64,000 nucleotides of DNA, taken from contig NZ_MDHN01000037.1 of NCBI RefSeq assembly GCF_001757105.1, positions 1 to 64,000 of the forward strand, read 5' to 3'. Shown here one piece after another: positions 8,487 to 18,039 of the stretch. The position numbers and the translations under genes were made by a program. The stretch's first letter is position 1; each line of letters begins with the position of its first letter. Source of the stretch: Alteromonas confluentis. Lineage in GTDB: Bacteria > Pseudomonadota > Gammaproteobacteria > Enterobacterales > Alteromonadaceae. The notes below the pieces were generated by a model, which did not search any database, was not told the origin of the DNA, and was given only the letters and a program-made list of their open reading frames with translations.

Positions 8487-9398
8487 TTGGACAAACTAAA
8501 AGCCATGCGGGTGTTTGTTGAAATTGCTGATGCCAATAGTCTCACCGGGGCGGCGAAAGTGCTCAGCATGTCGCTGACTTCTGTAGTGCGGAGTTTAGCC
8601 GGGCTTGAAGAGAACCTTGGGGTACGTTTGTTCAATCGAAATACCCGCAAAATTGTGATTACAGACGAGGGGCGTGAATATTACCAACGGTGCCGCACCA
8701 TTCTCAGCGAAATTGAAGATGCTGAATCCATGCTGTCAGAGCGACAGGCTGAGCCCCTTGGACGTGTTTCTGTTACCGCACCGGTCACGTTTGGCAAGCG
8801 CCATGTGGCACCCAAAATAAATGCCTATCTGGGGAAGTATCCGAAAATGACGGTGGATCTGATTTTTGTCGATCGCACGGTGGATATGTTGTCTGAGGGG
8901 ATTGATATTGCGGTGCGCATTGGTCGCATAGGTAATCACGACTTAGTGGCCCGGCAGTTAGGTAAAATGCGACACGTATTATGCGCTAGTCCCGACTTTT
9001 TAGCGTCCAGAGTGATGATTCGCTCCCTTGAGGACATCCGCAACCAGCCTTCTATTCAACTAAGCGCACTGGATCACAGCGACGAATGGTCTTTTGAGAC
9101 CAATGGGGAAGTGGTTAAAATGCCATTGCAGAGCCGACTTTCAACCAACCAGGTAGACGTCGCTTTGAATGCTTGTATTAACGGTGTCGGGCTTTGTCGT
9201 TTTTTGCACTATCAAGTCATAGATGCAGTTAAGCGTGGTGAGCTTTGTATCTTGTTGGAAGACTATGAGCCTCGTCCGTTACCTGTGCATCTGCTGTATG
9301 CGCCAGTGAAGCTCCAGACCAAAAGATTGCGCTCGATGACAGAGTGGCTAACCCGTTCGCTGCAGCGGGATCTGGAGCTTATCAGTGGTACATCATAA
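8487..9398 (+). CDS. LysR-family transcriptional regulator
   Basis: A 303-residue LysR protein with an N-terminal winged helix-turn-helix (residues 1-60: MRVFVEIADANSLTGAAKVL, then LGVRLFNRNTRKIVITDEG) and a two-lobe effector domain from about residue 90. The start is TTG at 8487, which has AAGAGG about 8 bases upstream and gives the usual MDKLKAMRVF beginning; the next Met is seven codons in. The gene is transcribed away from the GST gene across a 137-base spacer, the typical LysR arrangement, so the GST gene is the likely target. Effector unknown. Confidence 0.88.
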   Translation: MDKLKAMRVFVEIADANSLTGAAKVLSMSLTSVVRSLAGLEENLGVRLFNRNTRKIVITDEGREYYQRCRTILSEIEDAESMLSERQAEPLGRVSVTAPVTFGKRHVAPKINAYLGKYPKMTVDLIFVDRTVDMLSEGIDIAVRIGRIGNHDLVARQLGKMRHVLCASPDFLASRVMIRSLEDIRNQPSIQLSALDHSDEWSFETNGEVVKMPLQSRLSTNQVDVALNACINGVGLCRFLHYQVIDAVKRGELCILLEDYEPRPLPVHLLYAPVKLQTKRLRSMTEWLTRSLQRDLELISGTS

Positions 9399-9433
9399 TT
9401 AATTGGAAGTCACATACGTAAGGAGTACTCACC

Positions 9434-9934
9434 ATGCACATTATTTTTTCACACGGTAAGGAAAGCGGTCCTTGGGGCAGTAAAATTCGTAGGCTGGCCG
9501 CCGAAGCTGAAAGTGCGGGGCACACGGTTGAAAGCCTGGATTACACCGATACTCTTGATCCTGACCAACGGGTAGAACAGCTATTGAGTCACTGTGAGAA
9601 CAGTGCGGCACCGGATCTATTGGTGGGTTCAAGTATGGGGGGCTATGTGTCGCTGGTGGCGGCAGAGAAACTGCAGCCAAGAGGCTTATTCTTGATGGCA
9701 CCGGCATTGTTCATGCCTGGTTACAGTCGGCAGAGTTATCTTTTCAGCGGTAATACCAGCATTGTGCATGGCTGGAATGATGAGGTGATCCCGTTCGACA
9801 ATAGTGTGAGCTTCGCCCGCAGTAAACTTGCCGCGCTGCATCTTGTGAATAGTGATCACGGATTGGCTTCTGCCCTAGATGATGTGGCAGCGCTATTTGC
9901 AGCTTACTGTGCTTCTGTTGAATCGGGGTCATAG
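9434..9934 (+). CDS. Small alpha/beta-hydrolase (esterase-like)
   Basis: A 166-residue minimal alpha/beta-hydrolase. It opens with a strand and oxyanion-hole turn (MHIIFSHGKESGPWGSK), carries the nucleophile elbow GSSMGG (near residue 68), the acid Asp in HGWNDEVIP and the catalytic His in NSDHGL. AAGGAG precedes the ATG. There is no signal peptide, so it acts in the cytoplasm. The family resembles YqiA/RBBP9-like short esterases; substrate unknown. It follows lysR by 35 bases and may be cotranscribed with it. Confidence 0.85.
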   Translation: MHIIFSHGKESGPWGSKIRRLAAEAESAGHTVESLDYTDTLDPDQRVEQLLSHCENSAAPDLLVGSSMGGYVSLVAAEKLQPRGLFLMAPALFMPGYSRQSYLFSGNTSIVHGWNDEVIPFDNSVSFARSKLAALHLVNSDHGLASALDDVAALFAAYCASVESGS

Positions 9935-9942
9935 TGTAAAGA

Positions 9943-9968
9943 CGCCCATCGTTGTGCAACGTTGGGCG
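9943..9968. terminator. Hairpin between convergent hydrolase and gldA genes
   Basis: CGCCCATCGTTG (9943-9954) pairs with CAACGTTGGGCG (9957-9968), 12 bp with one mismatch and a 2-base gap. It sits between two convergent genes and could serve both strands. No clear T-run on either side. Confidence 0.5.
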
Positions 9969-9995
9969 GCTGTAATCTCAGTAAAAGTGGAAAGC

Positions 9996-11105
9996 TTATG
10001 CTTGCGCTTTGTATCTTTCAGCCATGGCATTCGCGGCAATCATTGCTTGATAAACATCGTCTTCAGAGACTTCCATGGTCATGTTGCCCATAGTATCGCC
10101 TTCGGCACAGGCAATTTTAGCCACTGTGCGCCATTCTTCCTCAACGAAGTTTTTCAGCCCCATGTCGGCCAGTGTCAGCGGTAGACGTGCGGTTTTAATG
10201 ATGCGGACCACTTCATCAATTTCCGCTTTGGGCGCGTTTTCAAGCACCAGTTGCGTTAACAAACCAAACACCACTTTCTCGCCGTGTTGAACTTTGTGTA
10301 AATCAGGTACTGCAGACATACCGTTATTCACCGCGTGCGCTGCTGCCAAACCACCCGCTTCAGCCCCCACACCGCTAAGATAAATGGTCGCTTCGACAAT
10401 CTGCTGGAGTGCTGGTGTCACAATCTTATTGTCGATGGCACCCATTGCTGCATCAATGTTTTCGCGCAGCATGGTATAACAAAGTTCAGCCAGACCAAGA
10501 CCAGTGCGGGATGGCTTTTTCAGAACCAGGTTCACCCCGTCTGAGGCATAACAGGTGCGGGCTTCGAAGTAAGTGGCAAGGGCATCACCCACACCGGCAG
10601 AGAAGAATCGAGCCGGGGCGGCACTTAGAATATTCATATCCGCGATAACCGCATCTGGGTTCTGTGGCAGGAACAAATATTCGTCGAATTCGCCATCTTC
10701 TTTGTACAGTACTGCCAGAGCAGTACAAGGGGCATCAGTAGAGGCAATAGTGGGATAAAGCACGACGGGTAATTTAAGGTGATAAGCAGTGGCCTTGGCG
10801 GAATCCAGCGTTTTCCCGCCACCTATTCCCACGATTACGTTGGCATGATTTTCCTCAGAAAGCGCCGCCAGGCGTTGTACTTCCTGCTTGGTACATTCGT
10901 AATTAAATTTTTCGACGTGAGATTTAATGCTGTTTTCATTCAGGCCGGGAACGGCTTCTTCTTTTACGCGATTAAGAATGAATTCATCACTGATAATGAA
11001 AGCATTATCACCGAAGTCGCTCACATATTCACTGAGCTGACCAAGAAGGCCTTTACCGATATAGAATTTTTTAGGTGAGGTGACAGTGCGAGGTGTAACG
11101 GACAT
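9996..11105 (-). CDS. gldA: Glycerol dehydrogenase GldA (NAD+, Zn2+)
   Basis: An iron/zinc-type alcohol dehydrogenase oxidising glycerol to dihydroxyacetone with NAD+. The start at 11105 is chosen because AGGAGG lies upstream and it gives 369 residues, close to the family's 367; the frame continues upstream without a ribosome site. Visible motifs are the nucleotide loop GIGGGKTLDSAKA, ASTDAPCTALAVLY, the metal ligands Asp in GVGDALATYFEA, His in AAAHAVNNG and His in VQHGEKVVFG. Cytoplasmic. No dihydroxyacetone kinase gene is adjacent. Confidence 0.93.
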   Translation of the reverse strand: MSVTPRTVTSPKKFYIGKGLLGQLSEYVSDFGDNAFIISDEFILNRVKEEAVPGLNENSIKSHVEKFNYECTKQEVQRLAALSEENHANVIVGIGGGKTLDSAKATAYHLKLPVVLYPTIASTDAPCTALAVLYKEDGEFDEYLFLPQNPDAVIADMNILSAAPARFFSAGVGDALATYFEARTCYASDGVNLVLKKPSRTGLGLAELCYTMLRENIDAAMGAIDNKIVTPALQQIVEATIYLSGVGAEAGGLAAAHAVNNGMSAVPDLHKVQHGEKVVFGLLTQLVLENAPKAEIDEVVRIIKTARLPLTLADMGLKNFVEEEWRTVAKIACAEGDTMGNMTMEVSEDDVYQAMIAANAMAERYKAQA

Positions 11106-11580
11106 AAGTCCTCCTGATGGATTTGTAAGAAGCGTCTCCCTGAAAGGGGAGGTAGGGTACAAATAACCAAATAAGGTCACCTGTACTATTTTTCATCATA
11201 AGGTGCGATGAGTTGCCGGTATTTGACGAAGAACAAATAATCAGCAGTTTTAGGGCCGCATTTCAAGGTAGGAGCTACCAGTTGATGTTTACTTCCCTTG
11301 CTGATTGAGAAGGCCTTAATGTTATGCCTTTGTATAACTTTGTATAGGCAGGCATCCCTGCTTGCCTGCTGCGAGCTCAAAAGCAACAGTTAAGTGATTT
11401 TTTTCTAATCAAAACAATTTTTTATGAAGATCCAAAAGTCGTTGTCGCAAATGTCGTGTTAAGTCCTAATGTCGCCAAATGGTCAAAAGTATAATTTCGG
11501 AATTACACATTCAGATCATACTTTGTATCAATGCATTATCAGTGTGAAGTGCGGGCAATATTCAAAGTGGAGATCACACA
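11106..11580. other. Intergenic region between gldA and cheY (475 bp)
   Basis: AT-rich spacer between divergent genes, expected to carry both promoters. It contains an 8-base direct repeat TTTGTATA spaced by 2 bases (near 11333-11346) and a 7-bp hairpin (GCAGGCA 11348-11354 with TGCCTGC 11363-11369). A 66-codon minus-strand frame here begins with TTG, has no ribosome site and resembles nothing known; I do not call it. Confidence 0.5.
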
Positions 11581-11949
11581 ATGAAAGCACGGGTTTTAGT
11601 GGTAGACGACTCAGTCTCTATTCGGCAAATGGTAGAGATGACATTACGTTCGGCAGATTTCGACGTGACATTGGCCGAAGATGGACAGCATGCCCTCGAG
11701 GTGTGCTCAAACAAAGCCTTCGACTTTGTGTTAACCGATCAAAATATGCCACGCATGGACGGCTTAAGTCTTATTCGCGCGTTGCGGACTAAGCAAACCT
11801 ACCAGCGCACTCCCATCGTGATGCTGACTACCGAGTCTAGTGATGACATGAAGCAGCAGGGGCGGGCAGCCGGTGCGACAGGTTGGATGGTTAAGCCCTT
11901 TGACCCCAATAAGTTGATTGCAGTTTTAGGCAAGCTCATGAGCCGATAA
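11581..11949 (+). CDS. cheY: CheY-like single-domain response regulator
   Basis: A 122-residue receiver domain with the acidic pocket Asp9-Asp10, phosphoacceptor Asp53 (LTDQNMPRMDG), switch Thr83/Thr84 (MLTTESSD) and Lys105 in MVKPFD. Alone, without an output domain, it is expected to carry the chemotaxis signal from a CheA kinase to the flagellar switch or another target. GTGGAG lies a few bases before the ATG. It is the first gene of a chemotaxis cluster, but the next gene (cheW) is 476 bases away, where cheA would usually stand. Confidence 0.9.
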   Translation: MKARVLVVDDSVSIRQMVEMTLRSADFDVTLAEDGQHALEVCSNKAFDFVLTDQNMPRMDGLSLIRALRTKQTYQRTPIVMLTTESSDDMKQQGRAAGATGWMVKPFDPNKLIAVLGKLMSR

Positions 11950-12425
11950 CGGCATGTACTAAGCATCTTTTTATACCTATTTTTTAACGGAAATCAGTTG
12001 TCTTGTATCTGCTAGACAAGGTTCCCCTGGCATTCATAACGTATGTGCAACTGCCCGAACACAGATATTGCGGCAAATTTTATTGTTATCGCGACAACAA
12101 AAATAAACCATAAAAATCAAGCGAGTCAGCTGTTTGTGATGAATCCGGCGAAGTAGGTATAAATAAACTTACCATTAAGGGTCACTTTGAAAGTCGCATT
12201 TTTTTGATTCCTCGACTAAATACTATTGAGGCACAAAAATTAAACAACGTCGTGTCAGTACCTAATCAGTAAAAAAATGAGCCCAGTGGTCCCGCGAGCT
12301 TAATCATCAGTTCGCACTGGCTATGATCCCCAAGATCCAGCGCTACGACCACTCATGGCTTGGGCTGAAGTGTGAATGAGTGATTTTTAACTAACGTTAG
12401 CAAGCGCGGAAGAGGAGCTGAATGT
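11950..12425. other. 476-bp gap between cheY and cheW
   Basis: AT-rich with stops in all frames. No fragment of CheA (no H-box, GHD or ATP-box motif) is seen. An imperfect inverted repeat is present: AGCCCAGTGGT near 12281 against ACCACTCATGGCTTGGGCT near 12348-12366. A cheW promoter probably lies at 12300-12420. Confidence 0.5.
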
Positions 12426-12929
12426 ATGAGCGAAGCCGCCGTACAACAAACCGATATGGCAGGTGACGACCGTGAGTTTCTGAGTTTTGTCCTGGGCGAC
12501 GAGCACTACGCCCTCGATATCACAACGGTTAAAGAAATTCGCGGTTACGAGCAGGTAACAAAAATCGCCAATGCCCCTGACTTCATAAAAGGGGTCATGA
12601 ACCTGCGGGGCGATATAGTTCCAGTGGTAGACCTGCGGATTAAGTTCAACGTTGGTGAAGCTACTTACAACGAATTCACCATAGTAATTATGCTGAGTGT
12701 CGATGAGCGAATTGTTGGCATTGTGGTGGACGGCGTTTCCGACGTTATCCGCCTGTCAGATGAAGAAATGTTGCCACCCCCGGAATTTGGTGTGGCATTT
12801 GATAGTCGTTATTTACATGGCTTGGCGGATGTGGACGAAACCATGGTCATTCTTGTCAATATTGAAAGCTTAATTAACAGTAATGAACTCGGTCTGGTTG
12901 AGATTGGTCAGGCTGGCGTAGGAGAGTAA
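12426..12929 (+). CDS. cheW: CheW-type chemotaxis adaptor
   Basis: A 167-residue CheW domain protein (LSFVLGDEHYALDITTVKEI, then the core IKGVMNLRGDIVPVVDLR) that couples chemoreceptors to the kinase CheA in polar or cytoplasmic arrays. GAGGAG lies upstream of the chosen ATG at 12426; an ATG four bases earlier is out of frame. The receptor gene follows after 3 bases, so the two are clearly cotranscribed and this CheW probably serves that receptor. Confidence 0.93.
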   Translation: MSEAAVQQTDMAGDDREFLSFVLGDEHYALDITTVKEIRGYEQVTKIANAPDFIKGVMNLRGDIVPVVDLRIKFNVGEATYNEFTIVIMLSVDERIVGIVVDGVSDVIRLSDEEMLPPPEFGVAFDSRYLHGLADVDETMVILVNIESLINSNELGLVEIGQAGVGE

Positions 12930-12932
12930 TCG

Positions 12933-15221
12933 ATGGGTGTTTTTAAATGGTTGAGTGGTGAAGATAATGCGGTCATCGGGTCGCTGGAAAGCATGCAGAC
13001 GCTGGACGCATCGACATCCAGCCTACTGATCCTAGACAGCCAGATGAATATTGTTGTGGCCAACAGAGCGTCGAAATCGCTGTTAGCGAGTATTGAAAGT
13101 GATATACGCGCCAAGAACGGGGGCTTCTCTGCAGCAATGGTGGTGGGTAGCAACATTTCTGCATTAGGTATACAGGCTTCTGCTGTCCAACAGGCAGCAA
13201 ACGCGTCACCCGAAGGTGGTGTTACAGCATTGCCACTGCCTTCCCGAAGCGTGAAACTAAAAGTGACGCCGCTAAAAAATATTCGCGGCGAAGCTACGGC
13301 ATACAGTGTCGAGCTTATCGACAACGAAGCTGACCAGCTAACCAAAGCGCTGACAGACTCACTCAATCGCGTTCAAGCTGTGATTCAGTTCGAGCCCGAC
13401 GGCACCATCATTACTGCGAATGAAAACTTCTGCGGTGCGGTAGGTTATGAACTTGAGGAAATTCAAGGTCAGCACCATCGTATGTTCTGTTTGCCCGCCT
13501 ATGTTTCTTCAGCGGAGTACAAAGATTTCTGGCGCAATCTGGCTAAAGGGCAAGTGTTCGCCGGTGAATTCTGTCGAATTCGCAAAGACGGGTCTGAAAT
13601 CTGGATCAACGCGTCTTACAACCCCATTTACGATGAAAACGGCAAAGTGATTCGGGTCGTGAAGTTCGCCACAGACATCACCGATGAAAAGGTCAAAAAC
13701 GCTTTCTGGGGCGGACAAATCGAGGCGATTAATCGAGCGCAAGCGGTAATTGAATTCAACCTTGATGGCACGATTATTCATGCGAATGACAATTTCTGCG
13801 GTGCCATGGGTTACTCGTTGGAGGAAATCCAAGGTAAGCATCACAGCATGTTCGTTGATGCCGAATATCGCAAAAGTCCAGAATACCAATCTTTCTGGGA
13901 TCAGTTGAAGAAAGGCATTTATTTCTCTGACGAATTCCGCCGCATCAATAAAGCGGGCGATGATGTCTGGATTCAGGCGTCTTATAACCCAATTCTCGAC
14001 CAGAACGGCGAACCCTACCGGGTGGTGAAATATGCTGTTGATATTACCGCTAGGGTTGAGGCGGTGCAGGCTATTCGTGCCACTATGAGAAAGCTGGTGG
14101 TGGGTGACTTGGATACGCCACCGCTAAACCTTGATGGTGACTTTGCCGAATTGGGTAACTCCATCAACCAGTTTGTGAGTGATATTAAAGCCATTATCAG
14201 CCGCATCAGCGATGTGATGTCTGCTATGTCGGCGGGTGATCTTACCCAACGTATCACTGAAAACTACGAAGGCGAATTTGCGGTACTTGGAGACGCCATC
14301 AACTCCTTCTCGGAAGAGATTTCTGGCACCATTCGTTCCATTAATGATGCCGTAGATACCATCAATACCGCCTCTTCTGAAATTGCCACGGGTAACGCTG
14401 ACCTCTCAAGTCGTACCGAACAGCAGGCTTCGAGTCTGGAAGAAACGGCGTCGGCCATGGAAGAGCTTACCGGCACGGTGCGCCTGAACGCAGAAAACGC
14501 AGAGCAGGCCAACATGCTGGCATCACAGGCATCGAAAGTTGCCAACGAGGGCGGCGACTTGATTCGTCAGGTGGTTACCACCATGGGCGAAATTAATGCG
14601 TCTGCGCAGGAAATTTCCGACATCATTGGGGTTATTGATGGCATTGCTTTCCAAACCAACATTCTGGCACTGAATGCCGCGGTTGAAGCCGCAAGAGCCG
14701 GTGAGCAAGGTCGCGGGTTTGCCGTGGTTGCTTCCGAAGTTCGTACCCTGGCTCAGCGTTCAGCCGAAGCTGCGAAGGAAATTAAAGAGCTGATTTCCGA
14801 CTCGGTATCGAAAGTGAACGGCGGTAACCAATTGGTGAACAAGTCTGGCGATACCATGGCAGAAGTGGTTACCGCAATTCAGCGGGTTAACGACATCATG
14901 TCTGAAATTTCCGCGGCTTCTTCTGAGCAAGCAACCAGCATTGAAGAAGTGGGTAAAGCGGTGAATAGCATGGATGAGATGACGCAGCAAAACGCGGCAC
15001 TGGTTGAAGAAGCGGCAGCAGCGGCTGATAGCCTGCAACAGCAAGCCATTGGCCTGTCTGAGCGCGTGGCGATGTTTAAGCTGGATGGCGGTAGCATGCT
15101 TGCGCCACCACCTAAGCGTTCATCTAACGTTACCAGTAAACCTGCAATGCGCGTGGCTGCGAACACAGGGCGAGCGCTCAAGCCGAGTACACCTAGCGAA
15201 AACGAGTGGGAGTCGTTCTAA
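12933..15221 (+). CDS. Soluble methyl-accepting chemotaxis protein with tandem PAS domains
   Basis: A 762-residue receptor with no membrane-spanning segment. Order: a divergent N-terminal PAS-like segment (about 20-130), two closely related PAS domains (about 145-245 and 268-370; both have DGTII-AN-NFCGA-GY-LEEIQG and a WINASYNPI or WIQASYNPI strand), HAMP-like helices (about 375-480), then the signalling domain with the hairpin-tip sequence [20 protein letters not shown]. The C terminus ends NEWESF, matching the xWxxF pentapeptide that tethers CheR/CheB. The PAS pair suggests sensing of redox, a flavin/heme-bound gas or a small molecule. cheW precedes and cheR follows without a gap. Confidence 0.93.
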   Translation: MGVFKWLSGEDNAVIGSLESMQTLDASTSSLLILDSQMNIVVANRASKSLLASIESDIRAKNGGFSAAMVVGSNISALGIQASAVQQAANASPEGGVTALPLPSRSVKLKVTPLKNIRGEATAYSVELIDNEADQLTKALTDSLNRVQAVIQFEPDGTIITANENFCGAVGYELEEIQGQHHRMFCLPAYVSSAEYKDFWRNLAKGQVFAGEFCRIRKDGSEIWINASYNPIYDENGKVIRVVKFATDITDEKVKNAFWGGQIEAINRAQAVIEFNLDGTIIHANDNFCGAMGYSLEEIQGKHHSMFVDAEYRKSPEYQSFWDQLKKGIYFSDEFRRINKAGDDVWIQASYNPILDQNGEPYRVVKYAVDITARVEAVQAIRATMRKLVVGDLDTPPLNLDGDFAELGNSINQFVSDIKAIISRISDVMSAMSAGDLTQRITENYEGEFAVLGDAINSFSEEISGTIRSINDAVDTINTASSEIATGNADLSSRTEQQASSLEETASAMEELTGTVRLNAENAEQANMLASQASKVANEGGDLIRQVVTTMGEINASAQEISDIIGVIDGIAFQTNILALNAAVEAARAGEQGRGFAVVASEVRTLAQRSAEAAKEIKELISDSVSKVNGGNQLVNKSGDTMAEVVTAIQRVNDIMSEISAASSEQATSIEEVGKAVNSMDEMTQQNAALVEEAAAAADSLQQQAIGLSERVAMFKLDGGSMLAPPPKRSSNVTSKPAMRVAANTGRALKPSTPSENEWESF

Positions 15222-16052
15222 ATGGCAACAGCATCCGCGGAGAAGACCGACAGAGAGTACGCATATAGTCAGGACGACTTCGAACGGGTGCGCGCCACCG
15301 TGTTTAAAATTGCTGGGATCAGGCTAGCAGACTCGAAAGAAACCATGGTGTATAGCCGCCTTTCCCGACGCCTTCGGGCGTTGGGAATTAAAAGCTTCCG
15401 AGATTATTTAGAGAAAGTAGAAAGAGATGACATTGAGCAGCAAGAGTTTGTTAATGCGCTCACTACCAACCTCACATCGTTTTTTCGCGAGGTGCATCAC
15501 TTTGTTGCACTGGAGAAGTTTCTCCGCACGCATAAAAACGTAACCGCTATTTGGTGTGCAGCAAGCAGTACCGGTGAAGAGCCTTATTCTATTGCGATGA
15601 CGTTGGCACAAGTGTTTGGTACGTTTCGCACTGGCATTAAAATTTATGCATCGGATATCGACTCTAAAGTGCTGGCAACGGCAAAAAACGGCATTTACAA
15701 GTACTCGTCTATTGAAAAAATGGACGAGAGTTTGCAGAAGCAGTTTTTCTATCGTGGCACAGGGCCTAAGTCCGGTATGGTGAGAGTGGTCGATGAAGTG
15801 CGGGAAATGGTCGAGTTTCGTCAGATTAACTTGCTTCACGATGACTATGGCTTTAAAGAGAAAATGGACGTTATTTTCTGCCGTAATGTAATGATTTATT
15901 TCGATAAACCCACGCAGTACAAAGTGTTAAACAACCTGGTGGGCAATATGAAGCAAGACAGTTTATATATTGCAGGCCACTCTGAGCATTTCCAGGAGGC
16001 AACCCACTTGCTTAAACCGGTTGGCAAAACCATTTATGCGCCTGTTCGGTAG
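15222..16052 (+). CDS. cheR: Chemoreceptor glutamate methyltransferase CheR
   Basis: A 276-residue SAM-dependent methyltransferase that methylates glutamates of chemoreceptors for adaptation. It has the N-terminal helical CheR domain (about 10-75), TNLTSFFRE, the SAM site CAASSTGEEPYSIAM, IYASDIDSKVL, and FCRNVMIYFDKPTQ. Its ATG begins one base after the receptor stop codon (translational coupling), and the receptor ends in a CheR-tether pentapeptide, so this receptor is the obvious substrate. Confidence 0.95.
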   Translation: MATASAEKTDREYAYSQDDFERVRATVFKIAGIRLADSKETMVYSRLSRRLRALGIKSFRDYLEKVERDDIEQQEFVNALTTNLTSFFREVHHFVALEKFLRTHKNVTAIWCAASSTGEEPYSIAMTLAQVFGTFRTGIKIYASDIDSKVLATAKNGIYKYSSIEKMDESLQKQFFYRGTGPKSGMVRVVDEVREMVEFRQINLLHDDYGFKEKMDVIFCRNVMIYFDKPTQYKVLNNLVGNMKQDSLYIAGHSEHFQEATHLLKPVGKTIYAPVR

Positions 16053-16064
16053 ACGTAACCGAAC

Positions 16065-16673
16065 GTGCCTGACCACGATTTTAGCCGTCCACCCTCTTAT
16101 TACGATTCTCGCTTCGGACGAGATGCAGTAAAGATTTTGCCCGGGCAATATTACGTTACCAGTGCAGACAAACTCATAGTTACCGTGTTGGGCTCTTGCG
16201 TGGCGGTATGTTTGTACGACCCTATCACCGAAGTAGGAGGTATGAACCATTTCATGCTTCCCAGCAATAACACAGTAAGCGCGGCATCGTTTGAGGCGAA
16301 CCGTTACGGCGTGCATGCTATGGAAGTGCTGCTAAACGATTGCCTACGATTGGGCGCTGAAAAGAAACGTCTGGTGGCAAAGGTATTTGGCGGCGCGCGG
16401 GTGCTACCGGGTTATGTGAGCAACGATATTGGGGCAACCAATGCGGCCTTTGGGCTTGAGTTTCTGCAAACAGAAAACATACCGGTTCTCGCGCACGACT
16501 TATTGAAAAACTACGCCCGCAAGGTGTATTTCACGCCGTCAGATGGATCTGTCATTATGAAACGCATATACGATATGCACAACAACACCATTTACGAGCG
16601 CGAAGCGGAATTGTCTGTGAAGGTAAATGCGGACACGAGCAAAACAGGAAGCGTCGATCTTTTCGATAACTAA
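16065..16673 (+). CDS. cheD: Chemoreceptor glutamine deamidase CheD
   Basis: A 202-residue CheD that deamidates receptor glutamines to glutamates. The catalytic Cys44 (LGSCVAVCLYDP) and His62 (GGMNHFMLP) are present. The start is GTG at 16065, 12 bases after cheR; no in-frame ATG gives the full N terminus. It is the last gene of the cluster; cheB, which often follows, is missing, and a convergent aminotransferase gene comes next. A short stem (GCGTG/CACGC, 16677-16692) follows the stop. Confidence 0.92.
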   Translation: MPDHDFSRPPSYYDSRFGRDAVKILPGQYYVTSADKLIVTVLGSCVAVCLYDPITEVGGMNHFMLPSNNTVSAASFEANRYGVHAMEVLLNDCLRLGAEKKRLVAKVFGGARVLPGYVSNDIGATNAAFGLEFLQTENIPVLAHDLLKNYARKVYFTPSDGSVIMKRIYDMHNNTIYEREAELSVKVNADTSKTGSVDLFDN

Positions 16674-16723
16674 GAGGCGTGTTCCTTCACGCATTTAGCT
16701 TCTATTCAATGCAACATCTCGCC

Positions 16724-17956
16724 TTAAGCCGATATACCTAACTTACTGACAAACTCACCCATCCGCTTAATGCCCAGTTCCAGTTCCTGCTCTGCAGCGG
16801 CAAACGATAAACGCACATAATCATCACCGGTGGCCTGACCGAAGTCGTTACCCGGCGTGAGTGCAACATGATGCTCTTCGAGCAATCGCTCGCAGAAATC
16901 CATGGCAGTTAGCCCCGTAGGCGTTACGTTGATGTACACATAAAAGGCGCCATCGGGTTCCACATCCACCGACAGCCCGATTTCTGCCAGGCCTTCTAAC
17001 ACCAACTGGCGGCGATGCAGCAAAATATCACGACGACGTTCACATACATTCAGGGTTTCGGGCGTGAAACAGGCAAGGGCTGCATGTTGCGCTGGTGTAG
17101 ACGGGCAAATGTAGAGATTCTGCGCCAAACGCTCCATTACCGGTACCATTTCGTCTGGCACCACGCACCAGCCAAGACGCCAGCCTGTCATGCCAAAGTA
17201 TTTGGAGAAACTGTTTATCACAATGGCGTCAGGATCAAATGCCAGAGCGGTTTGCCCATCATCATGATGGCTGAGGTTTAAATAGATTTCATCAACGATG
17301 CGCCAGCACCCTTTTGCTTTGGCGAATTCGCAGATGGCTTGTAAATCGGCTTGGGAAACAGACGTACCGGTTGGATTAGAAGGGGAGGCCAACATCACGC
17401 CTTTAGTGGAACTCTGCCAGTTTGCTTTCACGCTCTGCGGCGTAAGTTGAAAACGGTCCTCAGCACCCGCTGCAATACTTTGAAGCTGACCACCAAAAGC
17501 GCGGATAAACTGACGATTACAAGGATACGCCGGGTCGGCGAGCATCACTACATCACCTTCATTAATCAGCGCCGCGCAAACTAACAGCAGGGCGGCAGAT
17601 GCACCAGCGGTTACTACCACATTATTGGGCTTCACTGCTACCCCATGACGGGTTTGATAGAACCCCGCGATGGCGTCACGAAGAGCAGGCAATCCTAGCG
17701 CTGATGTATAGGGCAATTCGGCTTTTTCCATTACCGCTTGCATGGCAGCCACTACAGGTTGCGGCGCACCGAAGTCTGGCTCACCGATATTGAGTCTGAC
17801 AACATGAAAACCCTGAGCTTCTAGCGCAGAGGCTTTTTCTGAAAATGCCATTGCATAAAATGGCGTGATGGCATTGGCGCGGTCTGAAAATTTCAACGTT
17901 TTTGCGTTCCCGTTACATGTTTTCCGATACATAGGGGCGACATCATAACAGCGCAT
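16724..17956 (-). CDS. PLP-dependent aminotransferase, class I/II (aspartate aminotransferase-like)
   Basis: A fold-type I aminotransferase of 410 residues or slightly less. Visible: RLNIGEPDFGAPQ, TAGASAALLLVCAAL, the PLP-contact region ASPSNPTGTSVS, IVDEIYLNL, the Schiff-base Lys in INSFSKYFGMTGWRLGW, and a C-terminal VRLSFA with the substrate-carboxylate Arg. The N-terminal start is uncertain: no good ribosome site precedes the Met at 17956 or the one at 17932. Cytoplasmic; the amino acid substrate cannot be told. It is convergent with cheD. Confidence 0.85.
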   Translation of the reverse strand: MRCYDVAPMYRKTCNGNAKTLKFSDRANAITPFYAMAFSEKASALEAQGFHVVRLNIGEPDFGAPQPVVAAMQAVMEKAELPYTSALGLPALRDAIAGFYQTRHGVAVKPNNVVVTAGASAALLLVCAALINEGDVVMLADPAYPCNRQFIRAFGGQLQSIAAGAEDRFQLTPQSVKANWQSSTKGVMLASPSNPTGTSVSQADLQAICEFAKAKGCWRIVDEIYLNLSHHDDGQTALAFDPDAIVINSFSKYFGMTGWRLGWCVVPDEMVPVMERLAQNLYICPSTPAQHAALACFTPETLNVCERRRDILLHRRQLVLEGLAEIGLSVDVEPDGAFYVYINVTPTGLTAMDFCERLLEEHHVALTPGNDFGQATGDDYVRLSFAAAEQELELGIKRMGEFVSKLGISA

Positions 17957-18039
17957 AGGAGAAGGTGCAGCCCCGGATAATACCGTCTGTGTTATTACCG
18001 GTATTACAGGGGGCTGCTAAGGGACAGTGCTACAACTGA

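Noticed and set aside
11186-11386. 66-codon minus-strand frame between gldA and cheY
   Set aside because: TTG start without a ribosome site, no recognisable family or hydrophobic pattern, and it overlaps a hairpin and direct repeat.
12360-12425. Possible integron attC-like site (CTAACGTTAG before cheW)
   Set aside because: The core does not fit GTTRRRY/RYYYAAC arms and no integrase or cassette structure is present.
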